Shown here piece by piece: positions 15,101 through 21,365 of a stretch of DNA of 23,249 nt (position 1 is the first letter of the stretch; each line of letters opens with the position of its first letter). Below the pieces are notes generated by a model that did no database searches, was not told where the DNA came from, and saw only the letters and a program-made list of their open reading frames with translations. The stretch spans positions 1 to 23,249 of the forward strand of contig CAZXOC010000096.1 in assembly GCA_964642165.1 (NCBI GenBank), given 5' to 3'. The DNA is from CAYRVX01 sp964642165 (GTDB lineage: Bacteria; Planctomycetota; Phycisphaerae; SM23-33). Both the position numbers and the translations under genes were made by a program.

Positions 15101-17239
15101 GGCGTCGTGTTCCCCATCGCCGGCCGGCCCAAGCGCAAGAGCGAGCTGACCGTCCGGGCGGGGGACGACGTGGTCCTGACGTACCTCGACCGCGAGAACA
15201 CCGACCCGGGCATCCCGTGGGAGCGCACGTTCGCCGTCGAGCAGGTCTGGTTCGACCCGCCGAACGTCCGCCTGTACGAGGTGACCAGCCTCACGCTCGA
15301 GGAGGCCGACAAGCTCGCCGGGCGCAAGGCGTCCGCCCGGCCGTCGCGCCCCCGAGGGCGCCGGCGCGGCAGGCGGGGGCAGACAACCGCCGAGATCGCC
15401 GCCATGCGCGACGAGCACGTCCCCGCGCGGCGGACGCTGCTGGCCGTCCGCCCACAGGCCTCGGACCAGAAGACCCCCGCCCGGATCGTCATCGGCGGGC
15501 CCCTGCTGGTGGAGGTGCTCTTCCCCTACATCACCAAGTCCGCCGAGAGCACGTGCAGCGTCTACGCCCAGACCTCCAGCGGCCGCAAGAAGCACGGCAA
15601 GCCCGGCGCCGCGGGCACGTTCGACCCCAACGTCCCGGGCACGATCAAGCTCACGCGCACCGTCGGCGACGTCTCGTCGTTCGCCCCCCCGCCGGGCTAC
15701 CGCGAGGTGGTCGTCCACGGCGATCCGTACGCCCTGAGCGCCCTGGACGACGGGCGATTCACCTTCTCCGTGCCGATCAAGCTCGGCGCCGTGCCCGAGA
15801 AGTCCCTCATCGCCGCCGAGGCCCTCGCCGACGGCGAGCAGGCCGAACCGATCGCCCTCGCCATCCGCGGCGACGACCGGATCTACATCGGCCTGAGCTA
15901 CAAGGACGAAGCGGGCCGCCCGCACTGGGTCACCCGCGAGGCCGCCCTGTCGGGCGACTTCTTCCTCGACGCGATGGACCGGCGCTACCAGGAGAAGGTC
16001 GAGGCCCTGCACGTCGGCGAGAACCTCTACTTCCGCGTGATCGACCCGACGCGGGACGCCACCGACGGGAAGGACGTCGTCCAGGTGGACCTCGCGTGCA
16101 AGGGCGGGCGGCCGAAGAAGCTCGACCTCGTCGAGACCTACTCGCACTCGGGCGTCTTCAAGGGGCTGGTGAAGGTCGTGCACGCCGAGGACAAGCCCGC
16201 CGCCGCCGAGAAGGGCAACATGCCCGCCGTCTACGGCGACGTTCTGACCGCCCGGTACACCCAGCCGAAGACGCGGCAGGGCGAGTCCGTCGCCGCGGCC
16301 GTCTTCAAGGGCGCCGACGGCAAGGTCGTCCCCTTCACCAAGCGATTCAAGGACCCCGGCATCGCGGTCGAGACGCAGTTCATGATCGCCGAGGCCTGCT
16401 TCGAGCTGGCCAAGCGCCACCGCCAGCTCGGCCAGGACAGCCTCGCCCGCCGGGAGATCGCCCAGGGGCGCAAGCTCCTGGAGGAGGCGATCCGGGACTA
16501 CCCGAACATGGCCGCCCGCGCGCAGGCGGAGTACCTGCTGGCGGACCTGAGCCTCGAGTTCGGCAACGACGCCGTCCACGAGGAGATCAGGAAGAAGCAC
16601 TACCTGGACGCCATCACCCGCTACAGCGACATCGTCGCGACCTACCCCGACAGCGAGTACGCCCCCAAGGCCCAGTACCGCAAGGCCCTCGCCTACGAGA
16701 AGATGGAGATGCTCGACCAGGCCTGCGAGGAGTACGTCAAGCTCTCCTACCGCTACCCGGACAACCCCCTGGTGGCCGAAACCATCGCCCGCCTGGGCCA
16801 GTACTTCCTCAACAAGGGCCGGAGCATCCGTACCGCCAGCGAGAAGCTGACCGACCCCGTCGAGCGCGAGAAGGCCCGCCTGAAGGCGGCGGAGATGCTC
16901 AAGACCGCCGGGGAGGTCTTCGGGCGCCTCAGCGTCCGCTTCCCCAGCCACCGCCTCGCCGGCAAGACCATGCTGCTCAGCGCCCAGTGCTTCATGCAGG
17001 CCGAGGACTACGACCGTGCCGTCAAGGGCTACGTGAAGGTCCAGAAGGCCCCCGACATGGACAAGGACCTCGTCGCCGAGGCGACGTACTGGTGCGGGCA
17101 TTCCCACATGGAGACGAAGGACCTCGTCAAGGCCTACCAGATGTTCAAGAAGCTGACGTGGGACTACCCGGCCACCAAGTGGGCCAAGTTCGCCCGCGGG
17201 CGGCTGGCCGACGAGGCCTTCCAGGACATCGAGGACTGA
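9137..17239 (+). CDS. Giant secreted TPR/beta-domain protein (protein C, 2700 aa)
   Basis: This 2700-aa exported protein starts at an ATG with AGAGGG six bases upstream and a clear signal peptide (MRKPLWTVCFVLSILARALG, cleavage before APQPG). The frame stays open far upstream of 9137, but that part is antisense-like filler overlapping protein B. Layout: a long helical TPR-like solenoid about 30-1290, with clear repeats near 1170-1290 (AAYHMATVKYAQEEYAEAKE); four S-G-V-F-type beta-domains at about 1292-1382, 1448-1510, 1937-2018 and 2291-2376; between them segments that look like carbohydrate-binding or discoidin/PA14-like beta-sandwiches (FLVQTSFNGRDFTTVGAWP; REYALTYLLAVDGEG); a basic Arg-rich linker about 2063-2085; and a C-terminal TPR array about 2415-2700 (YSDIVATYPDSEYAPKAQYR). 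No transmembrane anchor or surface-sorting signal is seen. It is probably a periplasmic or outer-membrane-associated scaffold worked by the following ExbBD motor; the function is unknown. Confidence 0.85.
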   Translation: MRKPLWTVCFVLSILARALGAPQPGKAGVDPKTARFDRLLRKVQTDPGGTSAAEVRELLDLAGKLGRPYQASLSIRGYLSHHFKPSPELLLATAEAAYHAGDYTFAVARLKAYLAAAKPSPHAGRAAANLYALLIDFLGAEDNAYQFMARHGHTFRSQPPARRFDSWFLAQARSRRDYAAAARYLALALADRMPLEQERLYYWAQLDWLTREVSQASPAQYAALPHCRRIVPLIRGDKRRAARLAWVTANLAFHAGAAGKSPDALERDFEPVVQAARDYLGAFPTAETLQEILHGMAGGLGRFDHAVWGRQKGQKRALFVWAFGRLEDADREEMMRWHDAGRARDLATPAQWAQLGQKHTRLFLRSDATRHVPLPVEQPSRDDYKRLAAFCKGVPSEDAAIINALAAGDDLDRAVDHLMKNDAWHLPLGRYRALLRGRLFPAYEKMAKAAKKDLPRETVDKAWLHFGSTYVARSPIAIYDPEAVKEYLRAAWRVGGKDRNDKGRFPGHLASLAWVPFENVRNRRGARGEILRAVSEEARRWAENLRREARKKRKDGTPAVDPAILAQIGPVTEALRKARNEADPAKAPNELCKAMAEAVLAERARRDDPRLRAERRLYELVKNYPTARTAYGRDVFGRIIPSRQRNFGNFDFQLAMLADQLGRFRVGARDEPVERLIGAIFSHRHEWGLRQSHVKYKARSLAVNALLGKAVLRLAGKGQFSARLFNWFRDTRVGRNWTDGNAGQEVMAKIIDQRLFHKSGYRAGGASRSATTSYMRLIRQEFPGLAARYPVESHFDDMFVEEAGKTRFLDWSYWEFGRDEQKKVTNAAAKLLARDPLPTGSDDAEGVYSLRTLMRWLGVALNAEKGTRERLLARCDAAYGKTRFDAYAMGYGYFANGADASKPAGRKAFFQRLGTYVDRAAEAPARLSMPALPQLKVVTAESLTERELAVLIAMFTEAPSPWWTKGYEFDTAGRLIHESLAARRRQSELFGLIGHFWKVARDHRDYNVWKEMTRRVDDLRKGGQRDLALAYSTVGLTLLKDELSGELRTALGSVRTWALAEMGGVIPVPRGHPLRPLYEAQLAYLTGRYQTAWETYLAQRARLAKSFKEFDPQFCIWVIRKNTEFRDFDEAEALAKEMIAWFDEVSNRFEAEVRAHLQLSYADIALARDDRPRARALYERIVAHTDFAGTRARLDAELKIADVDARDGNFDRAIERLEGLSRRKNRYLQTEAAYHMATVKYAQEEYAEAKEHLEQLFALSGDHAEGRILEGKVNLRLKKLEQPTDIDLGEKIGRKYIVPGRPVRVSLVDRNLSIVRQATEIEIRAWTDSGDEEFFSLTPFGDSKVKFKGQLATELGAVKKRDHVIQVIGKDRVHYAFSDRFAKVQKIEDNRPYTLLVATDAELYASSGRILSKEQRQARALEAMIRKRMGADAPAAGKPAPLSTVRAEDQIKPGNRINVRVVDPDRGETRAKDRITVRLATASGDAIAACTLEETGPHSGVFEGSVPTEPAQATATASDSQEGTEANFAISSRKYPAWVGLPKPSRSRPKTFSVDLNDNVSLGRMKLVAAEPTRKLKSFLVQTSFNGRDFTTVGAWPATFAPWTGKPTLELARYVTEEGAERRGQIAGPKTVHDFRDYLERGHIREAQEKLTRPIRTLAADWDYKLDGAGRQIGLDGNRNSRKYYVAHMKAAFHQARRQIRTFTLRHKGDLPAREYALTYLLAVDGEGTSQPRRGSNDREFAIEAKRDLGKGVHTIEVFVFAHQHAKASFEVTCDSDKPPYVIPCPAEMFDAAKHPEIARGLARDVAEVKAGDDDTTFEVAFPAGTRARIVRLLLTDFESDAPAIGKIHLTDAGGKQVLPTRHDFMDLRKNDVLEIVPGDRITVTYEDPKVLTRGKELHEAFLTATYTNATVGACFVEYTLRADGERQARYVPMRRFQAGDKINVFIQDPDGDVSDKLDTVKFTARTSEGQTVQLDALETEEHSGVFLGVVFPIAGRPKRKSELTVRAGDDVVLTYLDRENTDPGIPWERTFAVEQVWFDPPNVRLYEVTSLTLEEADKLAGRKASARPSRPRGRRRGRRGQTTAEIAAMRDEHVPARRTLLAVRPQASDQKTPARIVIGGPLLVEVLFPYITKSAESTCSVYAQTSSGRKKHGKPGAAGTFDPNVPGTIKLTRTVGDVSSFAPPPGYREVVVHGDPYALSALDDGRFTFSVPIKLGAVPEKSLIAAEALADGEQAEPIALAIRGDDRIYIGLSYKDEAGRPHWVTREAALSGDFFLDAMDRRYQEKVEALHVGENLYFRVIDPTRDATDGKDVVQVDLACKGGRPKKLDLVETYSHSGVFKGLVKVVHAEDKPAAAEKGNMPAVYGDVLTARYTQPKTRQGESVAAAVFKGADGKVVPFTKRFKDPGIAVETQFMIAEACFELAKRHRQLGQDSLARREIAQGRKLLEEAIRDYPNMAARAQAEYLLADLSLEFGNDAVHEEIRKKHYLDAITRYSDIVATYPDSEYAPKAQYRKALAYEKMEMLDQACEEYVKLSYRYPDNPLVAETIARLGQYFLNKGRSIRTASEKLTDPVEREKARLKAAEMLKTAGEVFGRLSVRFPSHRLAGKTMLLSAQCFMQAEDYDRAVKGYVKVQKAPDMDKDLVAEATYWCGHSHMETKDLVKAYQMFKKLTWDYPATKWAKFARGRLADEAFQDIED
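13010..16265 (+). repeat. Four S-G-V-F-type beta-domains inside protein C
   Basis: Copies lie at about 13010-13282 (degenerate, PFGDSKVKFKG in place of the signature), 13478-13668 (ETGPHSGVFEGS, SGVF from 13631), 14945-15189 (ETEEHSGVFLGV, from 15086) and 16007-16265 (ETYSHSGVFKGL, from 16148). Each begins with G-[DNR]-x-[IVL]-x-[VF]-x-[IV]-x-D-[PR] and has a D-x-V-x-V strand before the E-T...S-G-V-F block; most end in a G-D-x-[VI]-x-x-x-Y strand. The last three share the E-T/E...H-S-G-V-F core and are the closest to one another. Confidence 0.72.
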
Positions 17240-17260
17240 GGGGCAAGGCGTTGAGAGACC

Positions 17261-17704
17261 ATGACGTCGCGTGACCAGCGCAGCGGAGGCGCCTCGATCC
17301 GGCTCGAGCTGCCCCCGCCCCGAACGGAGCCGCTGGAGCGGGCCGGCGGCGTCCTGTCGCGCCTGCCGTACCGGGAGCGGTTCCTGGCCGCCCAGCTCCT
17401 CGCGGCGGACGACGTCTTCGTCGTCGCGCGGACGGGAACGAAGGTCGACGTGGGAAGCTGGCTGCTGCGCGGGCGGGTGTGGGTCTTCGCGCTGGCCCGG
17501 TCGCTGGCGATCGTGGCCTGCGGACCCTGCGGCGGCCGCTGCCACGCCGCCAAGCTTCCCTACGCCCGCCTGCGCGACAGCCGGTACAATCACGTGACGG
17601 GCGAGCTGGCCCTGTCTCCCGCGACGGGGCTGCCCTTCCGCGGGCTCCGGCTGGACCCCATCGAGGCCTGCCAGATCCTGGCACAGATCTACCGCGAGGA
17701 CTAG
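17261..17704 (+). CDS. Uncharacterised 147-aa protein between giant protein C and exbB
   Basis: I do not recognise this family. The protein has no signal peptide or membrane segment and reads as a small mixed alpha/beta domain: an N-terminal helix pair (LPYRERFLAAQLLAADDVFV), then strands (GTKVDVGSWLLRGRVWVFAL) with a PH-like or GRAM-like look, a Cys cluster CGPCGGRC (87-94), the polar motif LRDSRYNHVTGELAL, and a closing helix DPIEACQILAQIYRE. CGPCGGRC resembles a metal knuckle or redox pair. Spacing to protein C is 21 bp, and the exbB ATG follows its stop after 5 bp, so it is embedded in the operon. A cytosolic role at the motor's inner face is a guess. Its start has only a weak GAGAG upstream. 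Confidence 0.7.
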   Translation: MTSRDQRSGGASIRLELPPPRTEPLERAGGVLSRLPYRERFLAAQLLAADDVFVVARTGTKVDVGSWLLRGRVWVFALARSLAIVACGPCGGRCHAAKLPYARLRDSRYNHVTGELALSPATGLPFRGLRLDPIEACQILAQIYRED

Positions 17705-17709
17705 GACGC

Positions 17710-18384
17710 ATGCTGGAAGAACTGGTCAAGGGCAGTTGGCTGATGATCCCGCTGCTGGTGTGCAGCGTGCTGGCCACCGCCGTGCTGATCGACCGGGCGC
17801 TGGCCTTCTGGGCCAACCGCAAGATCGACACCCGCTCGCTTCGGGCGAATGTCCTGTCGCTGCTGGCCGGCGACCAGGTGACCGACGCGGCGGTGCTCTG
17901 CGCCAACACGCCCGGGCCGGTGTCCGCCGTGCTGCTGAGCGGCCTGCAGTCCCTCGCCAAGCACCGCCACCTGCCCGACCGCAAGGCCGTCACCGAGGCC
18001 ATGGAGAAGTCCATGGACGACTTCGCCGAGCACGCGATGAGCGCGGTGGAGAAGCGCCTCGGCGTCCTGTCGACCATCGGCAACGCCGCGCCCCTGCTGG
18101 GGATGACGGGGACGGTGACGGGCATGATCGCCTCGTTCGCCGAGCTGCGCCAGGGCACGGACTCCGCCGGCGTGGCCATGGGCATCTCCGAGGCGCTGAT
18201 CACGACCGCCGCGGGGCTGATCATCGCCCTGTACGCCGTCATCCCCTACCACATCTTCACCGGCCTGGCCCGGAAGGTGGACCTGGAGATCTCCGAGGCC
18301 ACGACCGAGGTCGTGGACTTCGTCGCCGCGCGGATATCGGCCGTCCTGCCGGCCGACACGGAGCCGCAAGCAGATGGCCCGTAG
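17710..18384 (+). CDS. exbB: ExbB/TolQ/MotA-family proton channel subunit
   Basis: This 224-aa inner-membrane protein belongs to the ExbB/TolQ family, whose pentamer surrounds an ExbD dimer and converts proton-motive force into movement. Three membrane helices are visible, at about 10-32, 117-146 and 160-184, with the expected large cytoplasmic part between helices 1 and 2. Family motifs are present: RLGVLSTIGNAAPLLGMTGTVTGM (118-139, shown by its key G-x-x-A-P-L-L-G-x-x-G-T-V-x-G-M residues) and ISEALITTAAGLIIA (159-173) with channel-lining threonines. GAGGA and TAGGA precede the ATG. The start codon is 5 bp after the preceding stop, and the 3' end overlaps exbD1 by 11 bp. TolQ is the alternative name; the sequence alone does not separate them. 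Confidence 0.93.
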   Translation: MLEELVKGSWLMIPLLVCSVLATAVLIDRALAFWANRKIDTRSLRANVLSLLAGDQVTDAAVLCANTPGPVSAVLLSGLQSLAKHRHLPDRKAVTEAMEKSMDDFAEHAMSAVEKRLGVLSTIGNAAPLLGMTGTVTGMIASFAELRQGTDSAGVAMGISEALITTAAGLIIALYAVIPYHIFTGLARKVDLEISEATTEVVDFVAARISAVLPADTEPQADGP

Positions 18385-18793
18385 ACGCACCAGGCGAAGC
18401 GCCCGGGCGGGCGAGCCCGAGGTCCCCGTCCAGTCCTTCGCCGACATCGCGTTCCTGCTGATCATCTACTTCATCCTGGCGGCCAGCCTCAGCCAGGACC
18501 TGGGCTTCCGTACGGACATCCCGGCGGGGCAGAAGGCCGCCGAGGCCTCCGACGAGAAGACCGTCCTCCTCCGCGAGGACGGGCTGTTCTGGGGGCAGCG
18601 GAACGTCTCGATCGCCGACCTGCGGTCGGAGCTTGCCGGCCTGAAGCTGCCCGAGCGCGACCCCAACAGCCGCGTCGTCCAGTTCGAGGCCAAGGGCAAC
18701 GTCGCCTGGCAGCAGTACTACGAGGTCCTGGCGGCTATCGAGCGCGCCGGCGGCGTGCCCGGCATCGTCATGGAAGCGGGGCAGAAGAGATGA
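18374..18793 (+). CDS. exbD: ExbD/TolR-family subunit 1
   Basis: This 139-aa protein has the ExbD/TolR layout: a basic cytoplasmic start (MARRRTRRSAR), one membrane helix (about 22-40, FADIAFLLIIYFILAASLS) with the proton-carrying aspartate D24, and a periplasmic domain. The periplasmic part is typical (VLLREDGLFWGQRNVSIADL; AAIERAGGVPGIVMEAG). It begins inside the exbB 3' end (11-bp overlap), and its stop overlaps the next gene's ATG by 4 bp, so translation of the three subunits is coupled. It differs from the adjacent ExbD2 in sequence, suggesting the motor contains an ExbD heterodimer. Confidence 0.92.
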   Translation: MARRRTRRSARAGEPEVPVQSFADIAFLLIIYFILAASLSQDLGFRTDIPAGQKAAEASDEKTVLLREDGLFWGQRNVSIADLRSELAGLKLPERDPNSRVVQFEAKGNVAWQQYYEVLAAIERAGGVPGIVMEAGQKR

Positions 18794-19215
18794 GACGAGC
18801 ACGACGCATCCGCCGAGCCAGCATCGTCGTCCCCGTGGTCAGCATGGGCGACATCGCCTTCCTGCTGATCATCTTCTTCATCCTGTGCAGCAACTTCGCC
18901 AAGAAGGCCGGCAAGAACGTCCAGCCGCCCCTCGCCGCCGACCTGGAGCCCCTGCCCAAGCCCCGCTTCTACGTCGCGGTGGACGCCGACGGGAACCTCT
19001 ACGTCGACAACCAGCAGGTGGGCTCGGCCAAGGAAGTCCAGGCGGAGCTGGCCGCGAAGATCGACCCGACGGCCTCCGTGGCGAACCGGACCGTCGTCTT
19101 CGACTGCGACCGGTCCGTCCGGAAGGAGACGTTCGAGCCGGTCCTCGAGGCGATCGCCCAGGCCGGGGGGATCATCGGCGCCGTCGGGAAAGAGGACGGC
19201 CGCGAACCTCAGTGA
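18790..19215 (+). CDS. exbD: ExbD/TolR-family subunit 2
   Basis: This 141-aa second ExbD-type protein has a basic start (MRRARRIRR), a membrane helix about 15-34 (SMGDIAFLLIIFFILCSNF) with aspartate D21 in the expected place, and a periplasmic domain containing FYVAVDADGNLYVDNQQV and RTVVFDCDRSVRKETFEPVL. It starts at an ATGA overlap with ExbD1. Relative to ExbD1 the two share the helix and fold but little else, so they are diverged paralogues rather than a recent duplication. A strong stem-loop follows the gene before the TonB-like gene. Confidence 0.92.
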   Translation: MRRARRIRRASIVVPVVSMGDIAFLLIIFFILCSNFAKKAGKNVQPPLAADLEPLPKPRFYVAVDADGNLYVDNQQVGSAKEVQAELAAKIDPTASVANRTVVFDCDRSVRKETFEPVLEAIAQAGGIIGAVGKEDGREPQ

Positions 19216-19227
19216 GTCGATAGCCCG

Positions 19228-19256
19228 CGCCGGCGCGCGCCCGTGGGGCGCCGGCG
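19228..19256 (+). other. Strong intercistronic stem-loop between exbD2 and the TonB-like gene
   Basis: CGCCGGCGC (19228-19236) pairs perfectly with GCGCCGGCG (19248-19256) around an 11-base loop, 12 bases after the exbD2 stop and 22 bases before the next ATG. Outer CCCG/CGGG bases can extend it with a bulge. There is no U-tract, so partial attenuation or an RNA-stability role is more likely than full termination. Confidence 0.55.
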
Positions 19257-19278
19257 GGACACTGCCAGGAGCAGGCGC

Positions 19279-19716
19279 ATGGCCAACGCGTCCCAGACCG
19301 ACATCCGAAAGCTCTCGCCCGACAAGCTGCTGACGCGGTTCCGCAAGTCGGGCATCGCGTTGTGCGTCCTGGCGGCCTTCGCGCTGCACGTCGCCGTGCT
19401 GGGCGCGACGAGCGTGGACTACCTCCACGGCCTGGTCGATCCCGCCTGGAAGGAGCAGCAGGAGCAGCTCGAGGAGGAGGCGAGGAAGCAGGCAGAGGCC
19501 GCGAAGACGGCCCGGGCCCGCAAGGCCCGCGTGCCGGCGACGACGTCGGCGCCCGCGAGCCGCCCGGCGGGGACGCCGCCCGCGGCGAGGCGACCGGCGA
19601 CCAGGCCGTCCGGCGGGCGCAAGCTGCCCGAGCCGCTGACCACGATGCCCAAGCCCGGGGAGATCCCCAAGGTGCCCGGCACGGGCATCGGCATCGACGA
19701 GACCGAAGGGCGCTGA
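19279..19716 (+). CDS. Short TonB/TolA-like anchor protein lacking a C-terminal domain
   Basis: This 145-aa protein has an N-terminal cytoplasmic segment, one membrane helix (about 24-44, SGIALCVLAAFALHVAVLGA), a Glu/Gln/Lys-rich helical stretch (EQQEQLEEEARKQAEAAKTA) and a long Ala/Pro/Arg-rich tail (about 85-135) ending in GTGIGIDETEGR. That order is the one used by TonB and TolA, which couple ExbBD or TolQR to outer-membrane partners, but the folded C-terminal domain of those proteins is absent. AGGAG seven bases before the ATG at 19279 supports this start over an in-frame ATG at 19243. The tail may dock on a TPR scaffold instead of a TonB-box receptor; that is inference. Confidence 0.7.
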   Translation: MANASQTDIRKLSPDKLLTRFRKSGIALCVLAAFALHVAVLGATSVDYLHGLVDPAWKEQQEQLEEEARKQAEAAKTARARKARVPATTSAPASRPAGTPPAARRPATRPSGGRKLPEPLTTMPKPGEIPKVPGTGIGIDETEGR

Positions 19717-19755
19717 GGAAGCCCGGCCCGCCCCGCGCGGGCCGCCCGAGCCGAC

Positions 19756-21354
19756 ATGCCGACGCTGCGAGCCAGAAGCCCGGTCCCGACGATCCTCTGC
19801 GTGCCGCTGGCGCTTCTCGCCGGCGCGGCGCTGCGGGCCGTCCTCCTGGCGGCCCCGGCGGCGCGCCAGTTCGCGCGGTTCCCGGACCCGTCCGCTCTGG
19901 GCTTCGACGCCGGCGGCGCGGAGACGCTGTTCCTCGCCGGCCGGGGCCTGAACGTCCTGGCCGCGGCGCTCCTGGCCGGCGGCGCGCTGTGGGCCGTCGC
20001 CGCCGTCGTGGGTATGCTGGTGCGCCGGCCGTGGTCGCTTCGCCTCATCCGCGCGGCGTACCTGTCGGTCTTCGTGGTCGCGGGCGTCTTCGCCTGCGTC
20101 GTCTTCGAGGCGTCCGGCGTGGTGGGCAGCGCGTACAAGGCGGCCCATCCCAAGGCCAACGACGCCGCCTACCGGACCTTCCTGCTGCGGTGGAGCTACC
20201 TTTCCTGGGCGCTGCTCGGCTGCCTCCTGGCGGCGGGAATGCTGCTGCTGAGCTGGCGCGGCAGGACGGTGGCCTTGTTCCGCCGCACCGGCCAACCCGC
20301 CCGCGCGCCGGGGGACCGCTTCCTGGAGAACCTGCGAACGGGCGGCGGCGACCCCCGGTATCGGAGGAGCTGGCTGGCCGGCTCGCTGGTCCACTGGCTG
20401 ATCATCGTCGGCCTGCCGTTCCTGCTGATGCTCCGGGGCTGCATCGAGCCGTACCTCGTGCCGTACGGCCGGGGACAGGCGCGCGTCACCCGCGTGATGC
20501 GAGTCGTGCGCCGCAAGAAGAAGCCGCGCCGCAAGTACATCCTCCGGCGCAACGCCGCGGTGTACTGGGACATTCCCGACCTGAACGAGTCGAAGATTGC
20601 CCGGGAGGTGGACGACGCCACGCAGCAGAGCTGGCGGACGGACCGCAACGCCGTGCACGGCAAGATGGGCGCGGGCGGGGGCAAGAAGGGCGGCTGGCCG
20701 GACGGCGTGCCCGGCGGGAAGATCCGCTTCATCCGCCTGGAGCACCGTGGGCGGGACTGGGACGACGGCATGGACGCCCACACCCGCGCGGACATGAACT
20801 TCCTCGACTTCCTCCGCCAGGAGGTGCCCTTCCCCGTGGCGCGCAAGGGCGAGTCGCACCCCATCCGCCTGCTCGCGCGGTACCCCAAGGGCTTCGCCCC
20901 GCCGTTCGTCTACCTGACCGGCTCGGACCACATCCGCGCGTCCGCCACCGACCAGCGGATCCTCCGCGAGTACCTGCTGGACGGCGGCATGCTCTTCGCC
21001 GACGCCGGCAGCCGACGCTGGGACCACAGCTTCCGCAGCTTCCTCCGCGCCGCCCTGCCCGGCAAGCGGCTGATCGACATCGCCGACGACGACGAGATCT
21101 TCCAGATGCCCTACGTCTTCGCCAACGGCGCGCCGCCGCTGTGGCACCACGGGGGCTTCCGCGCGATGGGCGTCAAGCACAAGGGCCGCTGGCTCGTCTT
21201 CTACCACCCCGGCGACATCAACGACGCCTGGAAGACGGGGCACTCCGGCATGGACGAGGAGATCGCCGACAAGGCCTTTCAGATGGGCATCAACGTCATG
21301 TACTACGCCATCACCCGGTACCTCGAGCTCACCCGGAAGTACCGCAAATCCTAG
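19756..21354 (+). CDS. DUF4159 domain membrane protein
   Basis: This 532-aa protein has about five predicted membrane helices (roughly 10-33, 65-88, 98-120, 145-167 and 208-226), a very basic segment (VRRKKKPRRKYILRR), a Gly-rich stretch (GKMGAGGGKKGGWPDG), and a DUF4159 domain at about 323-530. Domain hallmarks visible are IRFIRLEHRGRDWDDGMDA, FVYLTGSDHI, LREYLLDGGMLFADAGS, DEIFQMPYVF and GRWLVFYHPGDINDAW. DUF4159 has a class-I glutamine-amidotransferase-like fold in predictions, without a proven catalytic activity. It is frequently encoded with ExbB/ExbD-like genes in planctomycetes. It follows the TonB-like gene by 39 bp. The soluble domain should lie in the periplasm if five helices are correct, but the helix count is approximate. 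Confidence 0.85.
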   Translation: MPTLRARSPVPTILCVPLALLAGAALRAVLLAAPAARQFARFPDPSALGFDAGGAETLFLAGRGLNVLAAALLAGGALWAVAAVVGMLVRRPWSLRLIRAAYLSVFVVAGVFACVVFEASGVVGSAYKAAHPKANDAAYRTFLLRWSYLSWALLGCLLAAGMLLLSWRGRTVALFRRTGQPARAPGDRFLENLRTGGGDPRYRRSWLAGSLVHWLIIVGLPFLLMLRGCIEPYLVPYGRGQARVTRVMRVVRRKKKPRRKYILRRNAAVYWDIPDLNESKIAREVDDATQQSWRTDRNAVHGKMGAGGGKKGGWPDGVPGGKIRFIRLEHRGRDWDDGMDAHTRADMNFLDFLRQEVPFPVARKGESHPIRLLARYPKGFAPPFVYLTGSDHIRASATDQRILREYLLDGGMLFADAGSRRWDHSFRSFLRAALPGKRLIDIADDDEIFQMPYVFANGAPPLWHHGGFRAMGVKHKGRWLVFYHPGDINDAWKTGHSGMDEEIADKAFQMGINVMYYAITRYLELTRKYRKS

Positions 21355-21365
21355 GGAACGCTCCC

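Noticed and set aside
9068..17593. A 2841-codon open frame on the - strand, with similar long antisense frames at 4935-9098, 18718-21381 and 21351-22850
   Set aside because: These frames are in exact codon register with the + strand genes and exist because TTA, CTA and TCA are not used there. Their translations are Val/Leu/Gly/Arg/Asp-rich filler without domain patterns, and the + strand frames show signal peptides, TPRs and motor motifs.
19243..19278. Earlier ATG for the TonB-like protein
   Set aside because: It falls inside the strong stem-loop and adds an Arg-rich stretch; the ATG at 19279 has AGGAG at ideal distance.
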